Positions 17,443-26,386 of a DNA stretch of 64,000 nucleotides are shown in pieces. The DNA lies in assembly GCA_000421065.1 (NCBI GenBank), contig ATWD01000001.1:2658001-2722000 (forward strand). The letters are read 5' to 3'. This DNA comes from Acidobacteriaceae bacterium TAA 166. GTDB lineage: Bacteria; Acidobacteriota; Terriglobia; Terriglobales; Acidobacteriaceae. Under the pieces are notes generated by a model, which had not been told where the DNA came from, did not search any database, and saw only the letters and a program-made list of their open reading frames with translations. The translations under genes were made by a program, and so were the position numbers. How positions within the stretch are numbered: position 1 is the stretch's first letter; every line of letters starts with the position of its first letter.

Positions 17443-18327
17443 ATGACGCCGCCCACCCCGATCCCACCCGCCATCGCCGAACGCCGCGCCACCTTCCGCC
17501 GTCTGCACGAGTCCGGCTTCTTCGTCATACCCAACCCCTGGGACGTCGGCACCGCCCGCTATCTACGTTCGCTTGGCTTCAAGGCGCTGGCCACCACCAG
17601 CTCCGGCTTTGCCTTCTCGCACGGTCTGCCGGACGCTGATTGGGCGGTTCCGCGGGACGCCTCGCTCGAGCACATCCGCTCCATCGCGTCGGCCGTCGAC
17701 CTTCCCATCAACGCCGACTTCGAGTCCGGCTACGCGCACTCTCCCCATGAGGTCGCCGAGAATGTGCGGCTGTGCGTGGCCACCGGGGTCGCGGGCCTCT
17801 CCATCGAAGACGCGACCGGCAACGCCAACCGGCCGCTCTACGATCTCGCTCTCGCTCAGGAGCGCATTCGGGCCGCCCGGCAGGCCATCGGATCCTCCGG
17901 AGTCCTGCTGACCGCGCGCGCCGAGTGCTTCCTGACCGGCCACCCCGATCCTCTGCGCGAGGCTCTGAGGCGTCTCGCAGCCTACGCCGAAGCGGGAGCC
18001 GACGTGCTCTACGCCCCTGGCGCCAGCGCCCGCGAGGAGGTCGAGGCCATCGTGCGCATGGCCCATCCCCTTCCCGTCAATGTCCTGGTCTCAGGAAGCG
18101 TTCCGCTGTCGCTCCCTGCGCTCGAGCAGATGGGCGTCCGCCGCGTCTCCACCGGCTCGGCCCTGGCCCGCGCCGCCTGGACCGGCTTTCTGGCGGCGGC
18201 CCGCGGCATTGCGGTCGATCACACCATGGCCGGCCTGGACCACATCACTCCCTATGACGAGATCAACGACTTCTTTCGCAAGGACCGCGCCAATATCGCC
18301 ATCGCCGAGGCTGACCGTTCCTCTTAG
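17443..18327 (+). CDS. Isocitrate lyase/phosphoenolpyruvate mutase family protein
   Basis: A 294-residue TIM-barrel enzyme of the ICL/PEP mutase superfamily (PF13714 type). Seen: NPWDVGTARYLRSLGFKALATTS at the N-terminus, NADFESGYAHSP (metal-binding Asp region), LSIEDATG, and LLTARAECF. The catalytic KKCGH motif of isocitrate lyase is absent, so it is not an ICL. Members include oxaloacetate hydrolases, methylisocitrate lyases and uncharacterised C-C lyases; which one this is cannot be said. GGAGGGAG lies five to seven bases upstream of the ATG. It is a single gene, followed by a short remnant of the palindromic repeat. Confidence 0.87.
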   Translation: MTPPTPIPPAIAERRATFRRLHESGFFVIPNPWDVGTARYLRSLGFKALATTSSGFAFSHGLPDADWAVPRDASLEHIRSIASAVDLPINADFESGYAHSPHEVAENVRLCVATGVAGLSIEDATGNANRPLYDLALAQERIRAARQAIGSSGVLLTARAECFLTGHPDPLREALRRLAAYAEAGADVLYAPGASAREEVEAIVRMAHPLPVNVLVSGSVPLSLPALEQMGVRRVSTGSALARAAWTGFLAAARGIAVDHTMAGLDHITPYDEINDFFRKDRANIAIAEADRSS

Positions 18328-18340
18328 GCGGTAGAGACAG

Positions 18341-18370
18341 GCGCTGCCGCTGCCGCGCGGGCCACTGCCA
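18341..18370 (+). repeat. Palindromic repeat remnant, copy D
   Basis: Only the left terminus is present, with a small internal duplication (gcgctgccgctgccgcgcgg), then gccactgcc. It starts about 13 bases after the stop codon of the preceding gene, the same placement as longer copies. Confidence 0.7.
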
Positions 18371-18409
18371 GCTCCAACGTATCGAGTCCGCTAGCTTTTC
18401 GCTTTACGG

Positions 18410-20944
18410 TTATTCGGTTCGGAGAGCCTGGACGGGATCGATGGTGGCGGCGCGGCGCGCGGGGACGAGGGCGGCAATGCAGGCTGCGACAGCGAGGGTG
18501 AGGATGGCGAAGATCATGATGGACGCACTGGCGCTGGTGATCTCGTAGAGCTGCGATTTGATGAAGCGCACGCAGAGGTAGGCGACGGGGACTCCGATGG
18601 CGAGGCCGATGCCGGTCTGGAGGATGGCCCCGCGCATGATCATGGCGACGACGTTGGAGCGCTCGGCTCCGAGGGCCATGCGGATTCCGATCTCGGAGGT
18701 GCGGCGGGCAACACCGTAGGCGGTGACTCCGTAGAGGCCGATGGTGGCGAGCAGAAGGGCGAGCGCGCCGAAGAGCGTGGTGAGGCGGGCGATCATGCGC
18801 TCCTCGGTGAAGCGGCCGGCGATCTGCTGGTCGAAGGTCTGGAACTTGACGACGGAGAGGTTGGGATTGATGGCGGCGAGGGTGCGGCGCGAGAGGGATT
18901 CGAGATCAGCCATGGGACGTTCGGTCTGGAGAACGATGGCCCCGGCGTAGAGCCCGAGGTCCTCTCCGATGGGCTCATCTGTGCTGGGGGGCCGCTGGAC
19001 CATGGAGAGGAAGTACATGCTGTGGTCCTTCCAGCGAACGGTCTGGTAGGCGGTGTCTTCGACGACGCCGACGATCTCGAAGTCGCTGGTGGCCCGCCCG
19101 GGGTTGCCGAAGCGCGCGCCGATGGGATTTTCCGTTCCGAAGAACTGCTTGACGAAGGACTGATTGACGACGGCCACGACGGGAGAGGTGGAGGTGTCCT
19201 GCGCGGTGAATCCGCGTCCGGAGATGACGCGGGTTCCGACGGAGTCGAAGTACTCGGCGTTCGCTTTGACGTAGGAGGCTCCCTTGTGGATGTCGGGCTT
19301 GCCCTGGATCTGGACGAGGTTGCTCCAGTTGTCGTCTTCCATGGGAGTGTAGGTGGAGATGCCGACCTTGACGATGCCGGGGATGGCGTGGAAGCGGTCT
19401 TCGATGGTGCGGTAGAGGGCTTCGACCTGGGTGGTGGCGTATCCCGCGCCCTGCGGGTTGAAGTGGATGATGTAGCGGTTGGTGAAGTTGAGCTTGAGGT
19501 CGGTGCTCTCGAGCTTGCTGAGGCTCTGCGAGAAGAGCCCCGCGCCGACGATGAGCACGAGGGAGAGAGCGGCCTGCAGGATGACGAGGATGCGTTGCAG
19601 GAGGGAGGCTCCCGAGGCGGTGGTGCGCGAGGTGCTGCGCAGGGCCTCGGCGGGCTCGGCGCGGGCAGAGATCCATGCGGGAGCTACCCCGAAGAGGATG
19701 CCGGTGACCAGCGAGAGAACGAAGGCGAAGCCGATGACGGCCAGCGAGGGGGAGGCGTCGATGGGGACGTTATGGGCTCCGGGGAAGGCGAGCGAGAGCA
19801 GAAGGCGGGCTCCGGCGTAGGCGACGGCGAGTCCGGCGATGCCGCCGAGCAGGGAGAGGACGACGCTTTCGGTGAGGAGCTGGCGGATGATGCGGGAGCG
19901 CTGGGCTCCGAGGGCGGAGCGGACGGAGAGCTCGGTGCGCCGGCCCATGCCGCGGACCAGCAGAAGGTTGGCGATGTTGGCGCAGGCGATGAGGAGGACG
20001 AGACCGGCGACCCAGGTGAGCAGCTTGAGGTGCGAGGCGTAGCTCTCCTGCATGGCCTGAATTCCCGCGCCTCCGGGGGTAAGTTCGGTGTGGACCTTGG
20101 GGAGGCGCTTTTCGCCCTCGGGCCCCTTGTAGTACTTGTTGTTTTCAGCGAAGGTCTGGCGGAGGGCGGCGTTCACCTTCTGCTCGAGCTGAGCCCGCGC
20201 CACGCCCGGCCTGACGCGGCCCATGATGTAGACCCAGTAGGTGGTAGGGTCGTCGACGTAAGTTGCGTTGCCGATCTGGATCTTGCTGGCGATGGGAAGG
20301 TAGTAGTCGGGCGGGGTGCTGGAGAGACGGTCGCCGAAGAAACCGCGGGGGGCGACTCCGACGACGGTGACGGCCTGGGTGTTGACCCAGAAGGTGCTGC
20401 CGACGACGGAGGGGTCGCCGTTGTAGGCGTTCTGCCAGGTGTTGTAGCTCATGACGGCGGTGAAGGGCGCGCCCTTGACGTCGTCGCTATCGGTGAAGAG
20501 GCGGCCGGCTGTGGGCTGAAGGCCGAAGGTGCGGAAGTAGTTGCCGGAGACGAACTCTCCCACGACGGACTGGGCCTGGTTGGCGACGCCGTCGCGGCGG
20601 ACGGTGATGGGCTGGTAGCCGAAGCCTGCCTGCATGGCGGCCAGTTCTTCAAACTCGGGGAGGTTCTTGCGAAGGTACTTGTAGGTCTCGGTGGCGAAGA
20701 GGGTGTAGTGGCCGTCGTCGCGGATGCCGCCGCTGACGCAGCACTGGTTGTCGTTGCCGAGGCGCACGAGGGTGGAGGGATCGACGACGGGAAGGCTCTG
20801 GAGCAGGACGGTGTGGACCAGGGTGAAGATGGCGGCATTGGCCCCGATGCCGAGCGCGAGGGTCAGCAGGACGGTGAGGGTGAAGGCCGGGGTCTTCCGC
20901 AGCTGCCTGAGCGCAAAGCGCACATCCTGAAGAAAGGGGTTCAT
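18410..20944 (-). CDS. ADOP-type orphan ABC permease (FtsX/MacB fold)
   Basis: An 844-residue permease of the acidobacterial duplicated orphan permease class. It has an N-terminal helix and a MacB-like periplasmic core. Two FtsX repeats follow, the first with LIACANIANLLLVRGMGRRTELSVRSALGA and the second with GLYGVTAYGVARRTSEIGIRMALGAERS (both split here). It ends in the typical LVPARRAATIDPVQALRTE. No ABC ATPase is encoded beside it, as is usual for ADOPs. The start at 20944 is chosen because GGAG precedes MNPFLQDVRF by nine bases and this N-terminus is typical. The function is unknown; the fold suggests mechanotransmission across the inner membrane rather than classical transport. Confidence 0.9.
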   Translation of the reverse strand: MNPFLQDVRFALRQLRKTPAFTLTVLLTLALGIGANAAIFTLVHTVLLQSLPVVDPSTLVRLGNDNQCCVSGGIRDDGHYTLFATETYKYLRKNLPEFEELAAMQAGFGYQPITVRRDGVANQAQSVVGEFVSGNYFRTFGLQPTAGRLFTDSDDVKGAPFTAVMSYNTWQNAYNGDPSVVGSTFWVNTQAVTVVGVAPRGFFGDRLSSTPPDYYLPIASKIQIGNATYVDDPTTYWVYIMGRVRPGVARAQLEQKVNAALRQTFAENNKYYKGPEGEKRLPKVHTELTPGGAGIQAMQESYASHLKLLTWVAGLVLLIACANIANLLLVRGMGRRTELSVRSALGAQRSRIIRQLLTESVVLSLLGGIAGLAVAYAGARLLLSLAFPGAHNVPIDASPSLAVIGFAFVLSLVTGILFGVAPAWISARAEPAEALRSTSRTTASGASLLQRILVILQAALSLVLIVGAGLFSQSLSKLESTDLKLNFTNRYIIHFNPQGAGYATTQVEALYRTIEDRFHAIPGIVKVGISTYTPMEDDNWSNLVQIQGKPDIHKGASYVKANAEYFDSVGTRVISGRGFTAQDTSTSPVVAVVNQSFVKQFFGTENPIGARFGNPGRATSDFEIVGVVEDTAYQTVRWKDHSMYFLSMVQRPPSTDEPIGEDLGLYAGAIVLQTERPMADLESLSRRTLAAINPNLSVVKFQTFDQQIAGRFTEERMIARLTTLFGALALLLATIGLYGVTAYGVARRTSEIGIRMALGAERSNVVAMIMRGAILQTGIGLAIGVPVAYLCVRFIKSQLYEITSASASIMIFAILTLAVAACIAALVPARRAATIDPVQALRTE

Positions 20945-21292
20945 CGTTGATTCTCCGCTCGAAAGGGATCGGGGATTCCCAGCTAAGAGAGATGCACGTG
21001 GCTCTCCAAAAGGAGGGGACGCACGGGGGCTGATTTGCAATGAGTTACGGTGGAGCCGCCGGAATGGTTCCTGTCCGTTATCGAACTTTCTGTCCAGGGA
21101 CGGACACAGGAATTAAGCGAGAAAGACACGTGATCTCTTTGCGCCTGCGAAAGGACGGCTGCGATTCCCAAGGATGACGGATCGTATGCCGGCGAGACGA
21201 GGATTCGAACAAGAACAAAAGCCGGAGCAGCTATCGAACCTTCCCGATGCAGAAGCTGGAACGAGAGATTATGAAGGGACGAATCTAGGGCG
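20945..21292. other. Non-coding upstream region of ADOP gene
   Basis: No gene that I can support. Short frames here are not conserved-looking. A partial match to a tRNA T-loop (21205-21216, minus strand) has no matching stem. The ADOP promoter is presumably in this stretch. Confidence 0.4.
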
Positions 21293-21590
21293 TATCGACA
21301 AATTCTCTGGGGATAAAGACAGGCGCTGCCGCGCGGGCCCACTACGCGTGGGGCGGTCACTTCGTGACGTGTACCGGCTTCGCCGTGGGCCTCCCTCCGG
21401 TTCGGCGTAAACATCTTCGCAAGCGACCAACGGGAGCTCCACCCGAAGGGCAAATGCGCGTCACGAAGTGACCGCCCGTATCGGGGTCCCCACAAACAGG
21501 TCTTCGTTTGTGAGGTGGCCGAGCGCTGTGGGCCCGGCCGGCAGGCCATCGCCTTCCCTCCCAGAAATTGCGGATTGGAATTTGTCAATA
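21293..21590 (+). repeat. Long palindromic repeat, copy E, with extra flanking inverted repeat
   Basis: The core copy is 21323-21548. Its right arm holds an additional nested hairpin (GGGGTCCCCACAAAC ... GTTTGTGAGGTGG) absent from most copies but shared with copy F. Outside the core, TATCGACAAATTC (21293-21305) and GAATTTGTCAATA (21578-21590) form an imperfect (12 of 13) outer inverted repeat, so the unit here may be about 298 bp. The left junction aaagacaggcgctgcc matches copy G. Confidence 0.85.
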
Positions 21591-21933
21591 TGCCCTGGCT
21601 CTCAGTGCTCGGAATCTCTTTCGGCCGCAAGCGGCGGCCTAGTTTCTACAGCTGCTATTGAAGTTCACAGCCTCTGAGCGTTCTTCTCTCTCTACCACTA
21701 CTGCGGCATTAGCCTCTACTGCTACTGCGGGATTGGCCTCTCCGTCCATCCTCTCTATAACTTCACACAGGGTAGTGCCACGCGAACCGTGGCAGCTCCC
21801 ACATTCCATCTCGCAGTGATTGATCCGATCTTGTTTACGATCCCATCGAGGCCGGTACGACTTACATGATCTCCGCGATAGGCACCGGCACCTGTCACGG
21901 TACGATTCGCTGGAGACAGCAAGGAAGCTAGTC

Positions 21934-23286
21934 ATGCTCAAACGATTCGTCGCACTTGCCCTGGTGGCAAGCACGCCCCTTTATGCCCAAACCAACGGAT
22001 GCTCCGCATGCAGCGTTATGGATATCGGTCCAGGAGCTTCTCTTCACGGTTACACGCCAAGCCCGAACGATCTCTGGCATCTCGATGTATCGTCTATGCC
22101 CGCCGATCTGAACTCGAGCGAGATCCTAACCGGACATTTCGGTGCTACCCACATGCACGCGGACTTCGGAAGTTGCGTCGATAACAACCAGTCGTGCAGC
22201 ACTGGCATCGCGAGCGGTATTCCCTACGTGATTGTGGATAGTGGAGCGCTGGTCAACGTTCCTCCACAGCTCTATCAGACAGACTCGGACATCCTGCCCG
22301 CCCCTATCCCGCAAAATCTTCCCATCGAAGGGTGGCCCTCCGACTGCCCAACCGATGGTGGAGATCGCCACGCGATCGTCATCGATAAGTCTACCGGTGT
22401 CGACTACGAGTACTGGCAGATGGCACGTTGCCATGGACAGTTCACTGCAAGCAATAACGCCGTCTGGGACCTAACCCTCCCCGATGGCGAGCAGCGGCCC
22501 TACGGATACACCTCGGTCGACGCGGCTGGCATGAGCGTCTTCGAGGGCCTCATTCGATACGACGAAATCGAGGCCGGCGTCATCGATCACGCAACCCGCT
22601 ATACGACGAATCACAGCCGTTGTGATCACTACATGAATGGGGACTGCATGGGAGCCTTTATCCTTCCCGCAACCCATGCCGCCGGGAACATCAGCGACCC
22701 GCTGGCACCCGTAATGGGAATGCGGCTACGCCTCAAAGCCGATTTCGATATCTCCCGCTTCTCCCCCACAAACCAGATCATCCTCACCGCATGGAAGAGA
22801 TATGGCCTCATCGATGCAGACAATGGAGGTAGCGGCTTCTTTCAAGGCACACCTGATGTTCGATGGGACGATGACGATCTCGTCAAACTCAACAACATCG
22901 CCATCAGTAACTTCGAGGTTCTGGAGATTGGCAAGGTCTACACCCCAGACAATCCTCCCAGCACGGGCAATGCACCAGTCCTTCATAGCTTCACCGCTTC
23001 TTCCACAACGATCGTGAAGGGCCAGACCGTTACGCTACGGCCCACCGTTACCGGCCAGAGCTATATGTACATTGAGAACGCCGGATTTACGCGGGGGCCA
23101 GCCATTACGGTAACTCCAACCGAGACAACAACCTACACCCTGGTCGCTGGCAGCAATTACCTTACCAGCAGCACGGACTCGAACGGCACCGGCCTACGCC
23201 CGATGCAGTCGCTGACAATCAAGGTCGTCGATCAGGCCCCGAAGCTCAAGATCGTCTCCCTCACCCCCAAGGTGACCATTCACTAG
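21934..23286 (+). CDS. Secreted protein of unknown function with C-terminal Ig-like region
   Basis: A 450-residue protein with a clear signal peptide (MLKRFVALALVASTPLYA-QT). The first about 340 residues form one domain rich in Trp, Asp and Cys pairs, with blocks GGDRHAIVIDKSTGVDYEYWQ, AAGMSVFEGLIRYDEIEAG and ATRYTTNHSRCDHYMNGDC; I know no function for it. The C-terminal 100 residues (APVLHSFTASSTTIVKGQTV ... TPTETTTYTLVA) look like a bacterial Ig-like/PKD-type beta-sandwich, as in extracellular carbohydrate-active proteins. AAGGAAG precedes the chosen ATG. It is probably extracellular or periplasmic and stabilised by disulphides; an enzyme acting on polysaccharide is a guess. Confidence 0.75.
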   Translation: MLKRFVALALVASTPLYAQTNGCSACSVMDIGPGASLHGYTPSPNDLWHLDVSSMPADLNSSEILTGHFGATHMHADFGSCVDNNQSCSTGIASGIPYVIVDSGALVNVPPQLYQTDSDILPAPIPQNLPIEGWPSDCPTDGGDRHAIVIDKSTGVDYEYWQMARCHGQFTASNNAVWDLTLPDGEQRPYGYTSVDAAGMSVFEGLIRYDEIEAGVIDHATRYTTNHSRCDHYMNGDCMGAFILPATHAAGNISDPLAPVMGMRLRLKADFDISRFSPTNQIILTAWKRYGLIDADNGGSGFFQGTPDVRWDDDDLVKLNNIAISNFEVLEIGKVYTPDNPPSTGNAPVLHSFTASSTTIVKGQTVTLRPTVTGQSYMYIENAGFTRGPAITVTPTETTTYTLVAGSNYLTSSTDSNGTGLRPMQSLTIKVVDQAPKLKIVSLTPKVTIH

Positions 23287-23437
23287 ACACCAGCGAGCCC
23301 GCGCCTGTTCCTATCGCATAGCTGCAATTGGATGATCTCCGCGAATTCACTGTCGCGGACAGAAGAAGGGTAGTGTGCTGAGAAGCAAGGAGTTTGTTCG
23401 CTGGATAGAACTACAAGGAACGGCGTTGGGTTGGTTT

Positions 23438-24835
23438 CTATTTTCCGATGCAGAAACTGGAAAAGATAAGGCGAAGGATATCCTCAGCGGTCGTCGCGCC
23501 GGTAAGGCGATCGAGCGCGTGCAACCCCTCATAGAGGTCGAGCAGGACCATTTCGTGAGGGGTCGCCGTCTTCACCGCCTCCTTCGCTCGCCGCGATGCA
23601 GTCAAGGCATCGCTCACCGCCTGCTTCTGACGCAGGTTCGTCACAAGGGCAGTCTCGTGAATCGGTGCCCCTCCAGCAGCAAGCTGAAGAATCGCGCTCC
23701 GCAGCTCTTGAATCCCTTCACCCGTCACCGCAGAGGTCCGCACCACGAGGCCCGAAGACCTTCCGGTGAAATCGATGGACCTGGGATCGGAGCCTAGATC
23801 GCATTTGTTTACGGCGATCAAAGAAGGTCGATTCTCAACCGCATCCATGGTTTCGGCCTCCTCCGGGTGCAGCTCCGAGGTTCCATCGATCACGACCAGC
23901 ACCAGATCAGCCTCTGCCATCGCCTCGCGCGATTTGACGATTCCTATACTCTCCGCCTCATCGGTCGCCTCGCGCAGACCCGCAGTATCCATCAGCTCAA
24001 TAGGTACTCCCTCAATCGAGATTCGTTCCGTCACTAGATCGCGCGTGGTTCCCGGCGTCGCAGTCACGATAGCGCGATTGCGCTCCACCAGACGGTTGAA
24101 GAGCGACGATTTCCCTACATTGGGCCGCCCTACAATTGCCAGCCGCAGACCACCGTGGAGAATCTTTCCGTAATCGAAACTTCGCTCAAGCTCCCACAGA
24201 GGAGCTTCAATGTTTTGAAGTCTCAGGATGATCTCTTCGCCAGGCATCGTGTCGATGTCGTCCTCTGCGAAGTCCACTCCAGCCTCGAGGCCGGCAATCA
24301 ATGCAATCAGTTGCTCTTTTACCGGAGCGATTCTGCGCGACAGTGCTCCTCCCAGTTGCTGGGCCGCTACCCTCGCCTGCTGCAACGTGGAGGCGTCGAT
24401 CAGGTCACGGACGGCCTCCGCCTGCGTGAGATCCAGGCGTCCCGACAAGAAGGCGCGCTCGGTAAACTCACCCGGCTCCGCGAGCCTTGCGCCTGCCGCC
24501 GTCGCTCGCTCAAGAGCATGCTCCAGGAGCACGGGAGAGCCATGCATCGCGATCTCGACCACATCCTGAGAGGTGTACGAGCGGGGAGCAGCAAAGAAGG
24601 TTGCCACGATCTCATCTAGGGTCGCACCACTCTCAGCATCGAGCATGTATCCGAATCGTGCTCTGCCGGATTCCAGGGGGCGTGCGAGCTTGACGAGACC
24701 CTCTGCAATCTCGCGGGCGCGACTTCCTGAGAGCCGCACCACACCGATGCCTCCCCGTCCCGGAGGGGTCGAGATGGCAACGATCGTGTCCAGATGATCG
24801 GAGGCGTGGGCCGGTCCGGGAAAGCTCTCACTCAT
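23438..24835 (-). CDS. mnmE: tRNA uridine-5-carboxymethylaminomethyl GTPase MnmE
   Basis: A 465-residue GTPase which, with MnmG, modifies the wobble uridine (U34) of certain tRNAs. Seen: the N-terminal folate-binding domain (DTIVAISTPPGRGGIGVVRLSG), the inserted G domain with GRPNVGKSSLFNRL (about residue 230), TPGTTRD, DTAGLRE and NKCD, and the essential C-terminal motif ending FCIGK with its catalytic Cys. The start MSESFPGP at 24835 is chosen because upstream in-frame residues are simply the translation of the palindromic repeat F. The length fits the family (about 454). Confidence 0.95.
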   Translation of the reverse strand: MSESFPGPAHASDHLDTIVAISTPPGRGGIGVVRLSGSRAREIAEGLVKLARPLESGRARFGYMLDAESGATLDEIVATFFAAPRSYTSQDVVEIAMHGSPVLLEHALERATAAGARLAEPGEFTERAFLSGRLDLTQAEAVRDLIDASTLQQARVAAQQLGGALSRRIAPVKEQLIALIAGLEAGVDFAEDDIDTMPGEEIILRLQNIEAPLWELERSFDYGKILHGGLRLAIVGRPNVGKSSLFNRLVERNRAIVTATPGTTRDLVTERISIEGVPIELMDTAGLREATDEAESIGIVKSREAMAEADLVLVVIDGTSELHPEEAETMDAVENRPSLIAVNKCDLGSDPRSIDFTGRSSGLVVRTSAVTGEGIQELRSAILQLAAGGAPIHETALVTNLRQKQAVSDALTASRRAKEAVKTATPHEMVLLDLYEGLHALDRLTGATTAEDILRLIFSSFCIGK

Positions 24836-24857
24836 AACCAAAGTATGGCAGAGGCCT

Positions 24858-25084
24858 GCGCTGCCGCGCGGGCCCACTACGCGTGGAGCGGTCACTTCGT
24901 GACGCGTGTACTCCCTTCGGGCGGGGCTTCCGTTGGTCGCTTGCGAAGATGTTTGCGCCGAACCGAAAGGAGGCCCGCAGCGAAGCCGGTATGCGCGTCA
25001 CGAAGTGACCGCCCGTACGGGGTCCCCACAAACAGGTCTTCGTTTGTGGGGTGGCAGAGCGCAGTGGGCCCGGCCGGCAGGCCA
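24858..25084 (+). repeat. Long palindromic repeat, copy F
   Basis: A full copy with the extra nested hairpin in its right arm (GGGGTCCCCACAAAC, loop, GTTTGTGGGGTGG). It begins 22 bases before the mnmE start on the opposite strand, so it lies in the shared upstream region of mnmE and the GH105 gene. This is a case where the repeat is at a 5' end rather than after a stop. Confidence 0.9.
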
Positions 25085-25208
25085 GCGTCTTCCCTATCAG
25101 CTTCTTTCAAAAGATAAAAAGTTTCAAAATTGATGTAGGCAGTCCTGTATCTGCATGGTTAGAATGACCCCGACGCCAAAATTGGTCTCCCTGGAAGGAA
25201 ACTTAACG

Positions 25209-26300
25209 ATGCGATTGAAAGACGTTCTAACTGGCTCCGTGCTTCTCTACTCCCTGACAGTTGCGGGTCGCGCACAGGAAAGCTACTTCACCAACTGGCC
25301 CACCGGAACCAGTCCCCAGGAGGTCGGCAAGCATCTCTCCGAGCACTTCGTCTCGAGCCCCCATCAGTACACCAAGACCATCCACTACTCCGAGGTGGCG
25401 ACCTGGTATGGAGCCCTGCAGTTCGCGGAGCTTACCCATGACACCACCCTTCGCGATCAGCTGGTCAAGAAGTTTGAGCCTTTGATGCCGGGCGGAGCCG
25501 AGGCCGAGCGGCGTCCTGTGCGCCACCACGTCGACGACTCCATCTTTGGCGTCGTCCCGCTCGAGATCGCCCGGCAGACCAAAGATCCCAAGTACCTCAC
25601 CGAGGGCAGGTGGTGGGCCGACCGCCAGTGGGAGAATCCGCAGCCGGACGGACTCTCCGCCGAGACGCGCTTCTGGATCGATGACATGTACATGCTCACC
25701 ATGCTTCAGCTGGAGGCCTATCGCGCGACCGGCGACAAGAAGTATCTCGACCGCGACGCCAAGGAGATGGTTGCCTATCTCGACAAGCTGCAGCAACCCA
25801 ACGGCCTTTTCTTTCATGCGCCGGACGTCAAATATTTCTGGGGCCGCGGCGATGGCTGGGTCTCGGCCGGCATGGCGGAGATGCTGAGCGATCTGCCGGA
25901 GAATCACCCCGATCGCGCCCGCATCATGAAGGGCTACAAGCTGATGATGGAGTCGCTGCTGAAGTATCAGGGCAAGGACGGCATGTGGCGGCAGCTGATC
26001 GACAAGGATGATGCATGGCCCGAGAGCTCGAGCTCAGCCATGTTCGCCTTTGGCATGATCATGGGCGTAAAGCATGGATGGCTGGATGCGGCCACCTACG
26101 GTCCAGCCGCGCGCAAGGCATGGCTCGCCGTCGTCGGCTACGTCGATCAGAACTACGATGTCACCCAGGTATGCGAAGGCACCGGCAAGAAGGACTCGCT
26201 TGAGTACTACTACCAGCGTCGTCGCCGCACTGGCGACTTTCACGGGCAGGCTCCGGTCCTCTGGACGGCGGATGCTCTGATGCGGGAGGGAGTGAAGTAG
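25209..26300 (+). CDS. Glycoside hydrolase family 105, unsaturated rhamnogalacturonyl hydrolase-like
   Basis: A 363-residue secreted enzyme (signal peptide MRLKDVLTGSVLLYSLTVAG-RAQ) of the YteR/GH105 alpha6/alpha6 barrel family. Such enzymes remove the unsaturated uronic acid left at the end of pectin oligosaccharides by lyases. Family marks: WADRQWENPQPDGLSAETRFWIDDMYM containing the catalytic Asp region, FWGRGDGWVSAGMAEML, and SSSAMFAFGM. The start at 25209 has AAGGA nine bases upstream. It lies beside TonB receptors and a TonB-like protein, consistent with import and breakdown of plant polysaccharide, though it is transcribed towards them. Confidence 0.88.
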   Translation: MRLKDVLTGSVLLYSLTVAGRAQESYFTNWPTGTSPQEVGKHLSEHFVSSPHQYTKTIHYSEVATWYGALQFAELTHDTTLRDQLVKKFEPLMPGGAEAERRPVRHHVDDSIFGVVPLEIARQTKDPKYLTEGRWWADRQWENPQPDGLSAETRFWIDDMYMLTMLQLEAYRATGDKKYLDRDAKEMVAYLDKLQQPNGLFFHAPDVKYFWGRGDGWVSAGMAEMLSDLPENHPDRARIMKGYKLMMESLLKYQGKDGMWRQLIDKDDAWPESSSSAMFAFGMIMGVKHGWLDAATYGPAARKAWLAVVGYVDQNYDVTQVCEGTGKKDSLEYYYQRRRRTGDFHGQAPVLWTADALMREGVK

Positions 26301-26329
26301 CGACGAGGCCGCTGGCAATCCGCATTGGA

Positions 26330-26367
26330 ACGGGTCGCAGATCGAATCGATCTGCGACCCGTTCTGA
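26330..26367. terminator. Bidirectional terminator between convergent genes
   Basis: Arms of 16 bases (ACGGGTCGCAGATCGA and complement) around one central base, followed by TTCTGATTTTCCC. It separates the GH105 gene from the convergent TonB-like gene. Confidence 0.8.
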
Positions 26368-26386
26368 TTTTCCCGAATCCGATTGC

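Noticed and set aside
19022-20950. 642-codon plus-strand frame over the ADOP gene
   Set aside because: Antisense shadow with extreme Gly/Asp/Glu/Val composition; the minus-strand ADOP protein is unambiguous.
21160-21260. Possible tRNA on the minus strand (GTTCGAATCC-like T-loop)
   Set aside because: The T-stem does not pair, there is no matching acceptor or anticodon arm, and no CCA end; chance similarity.
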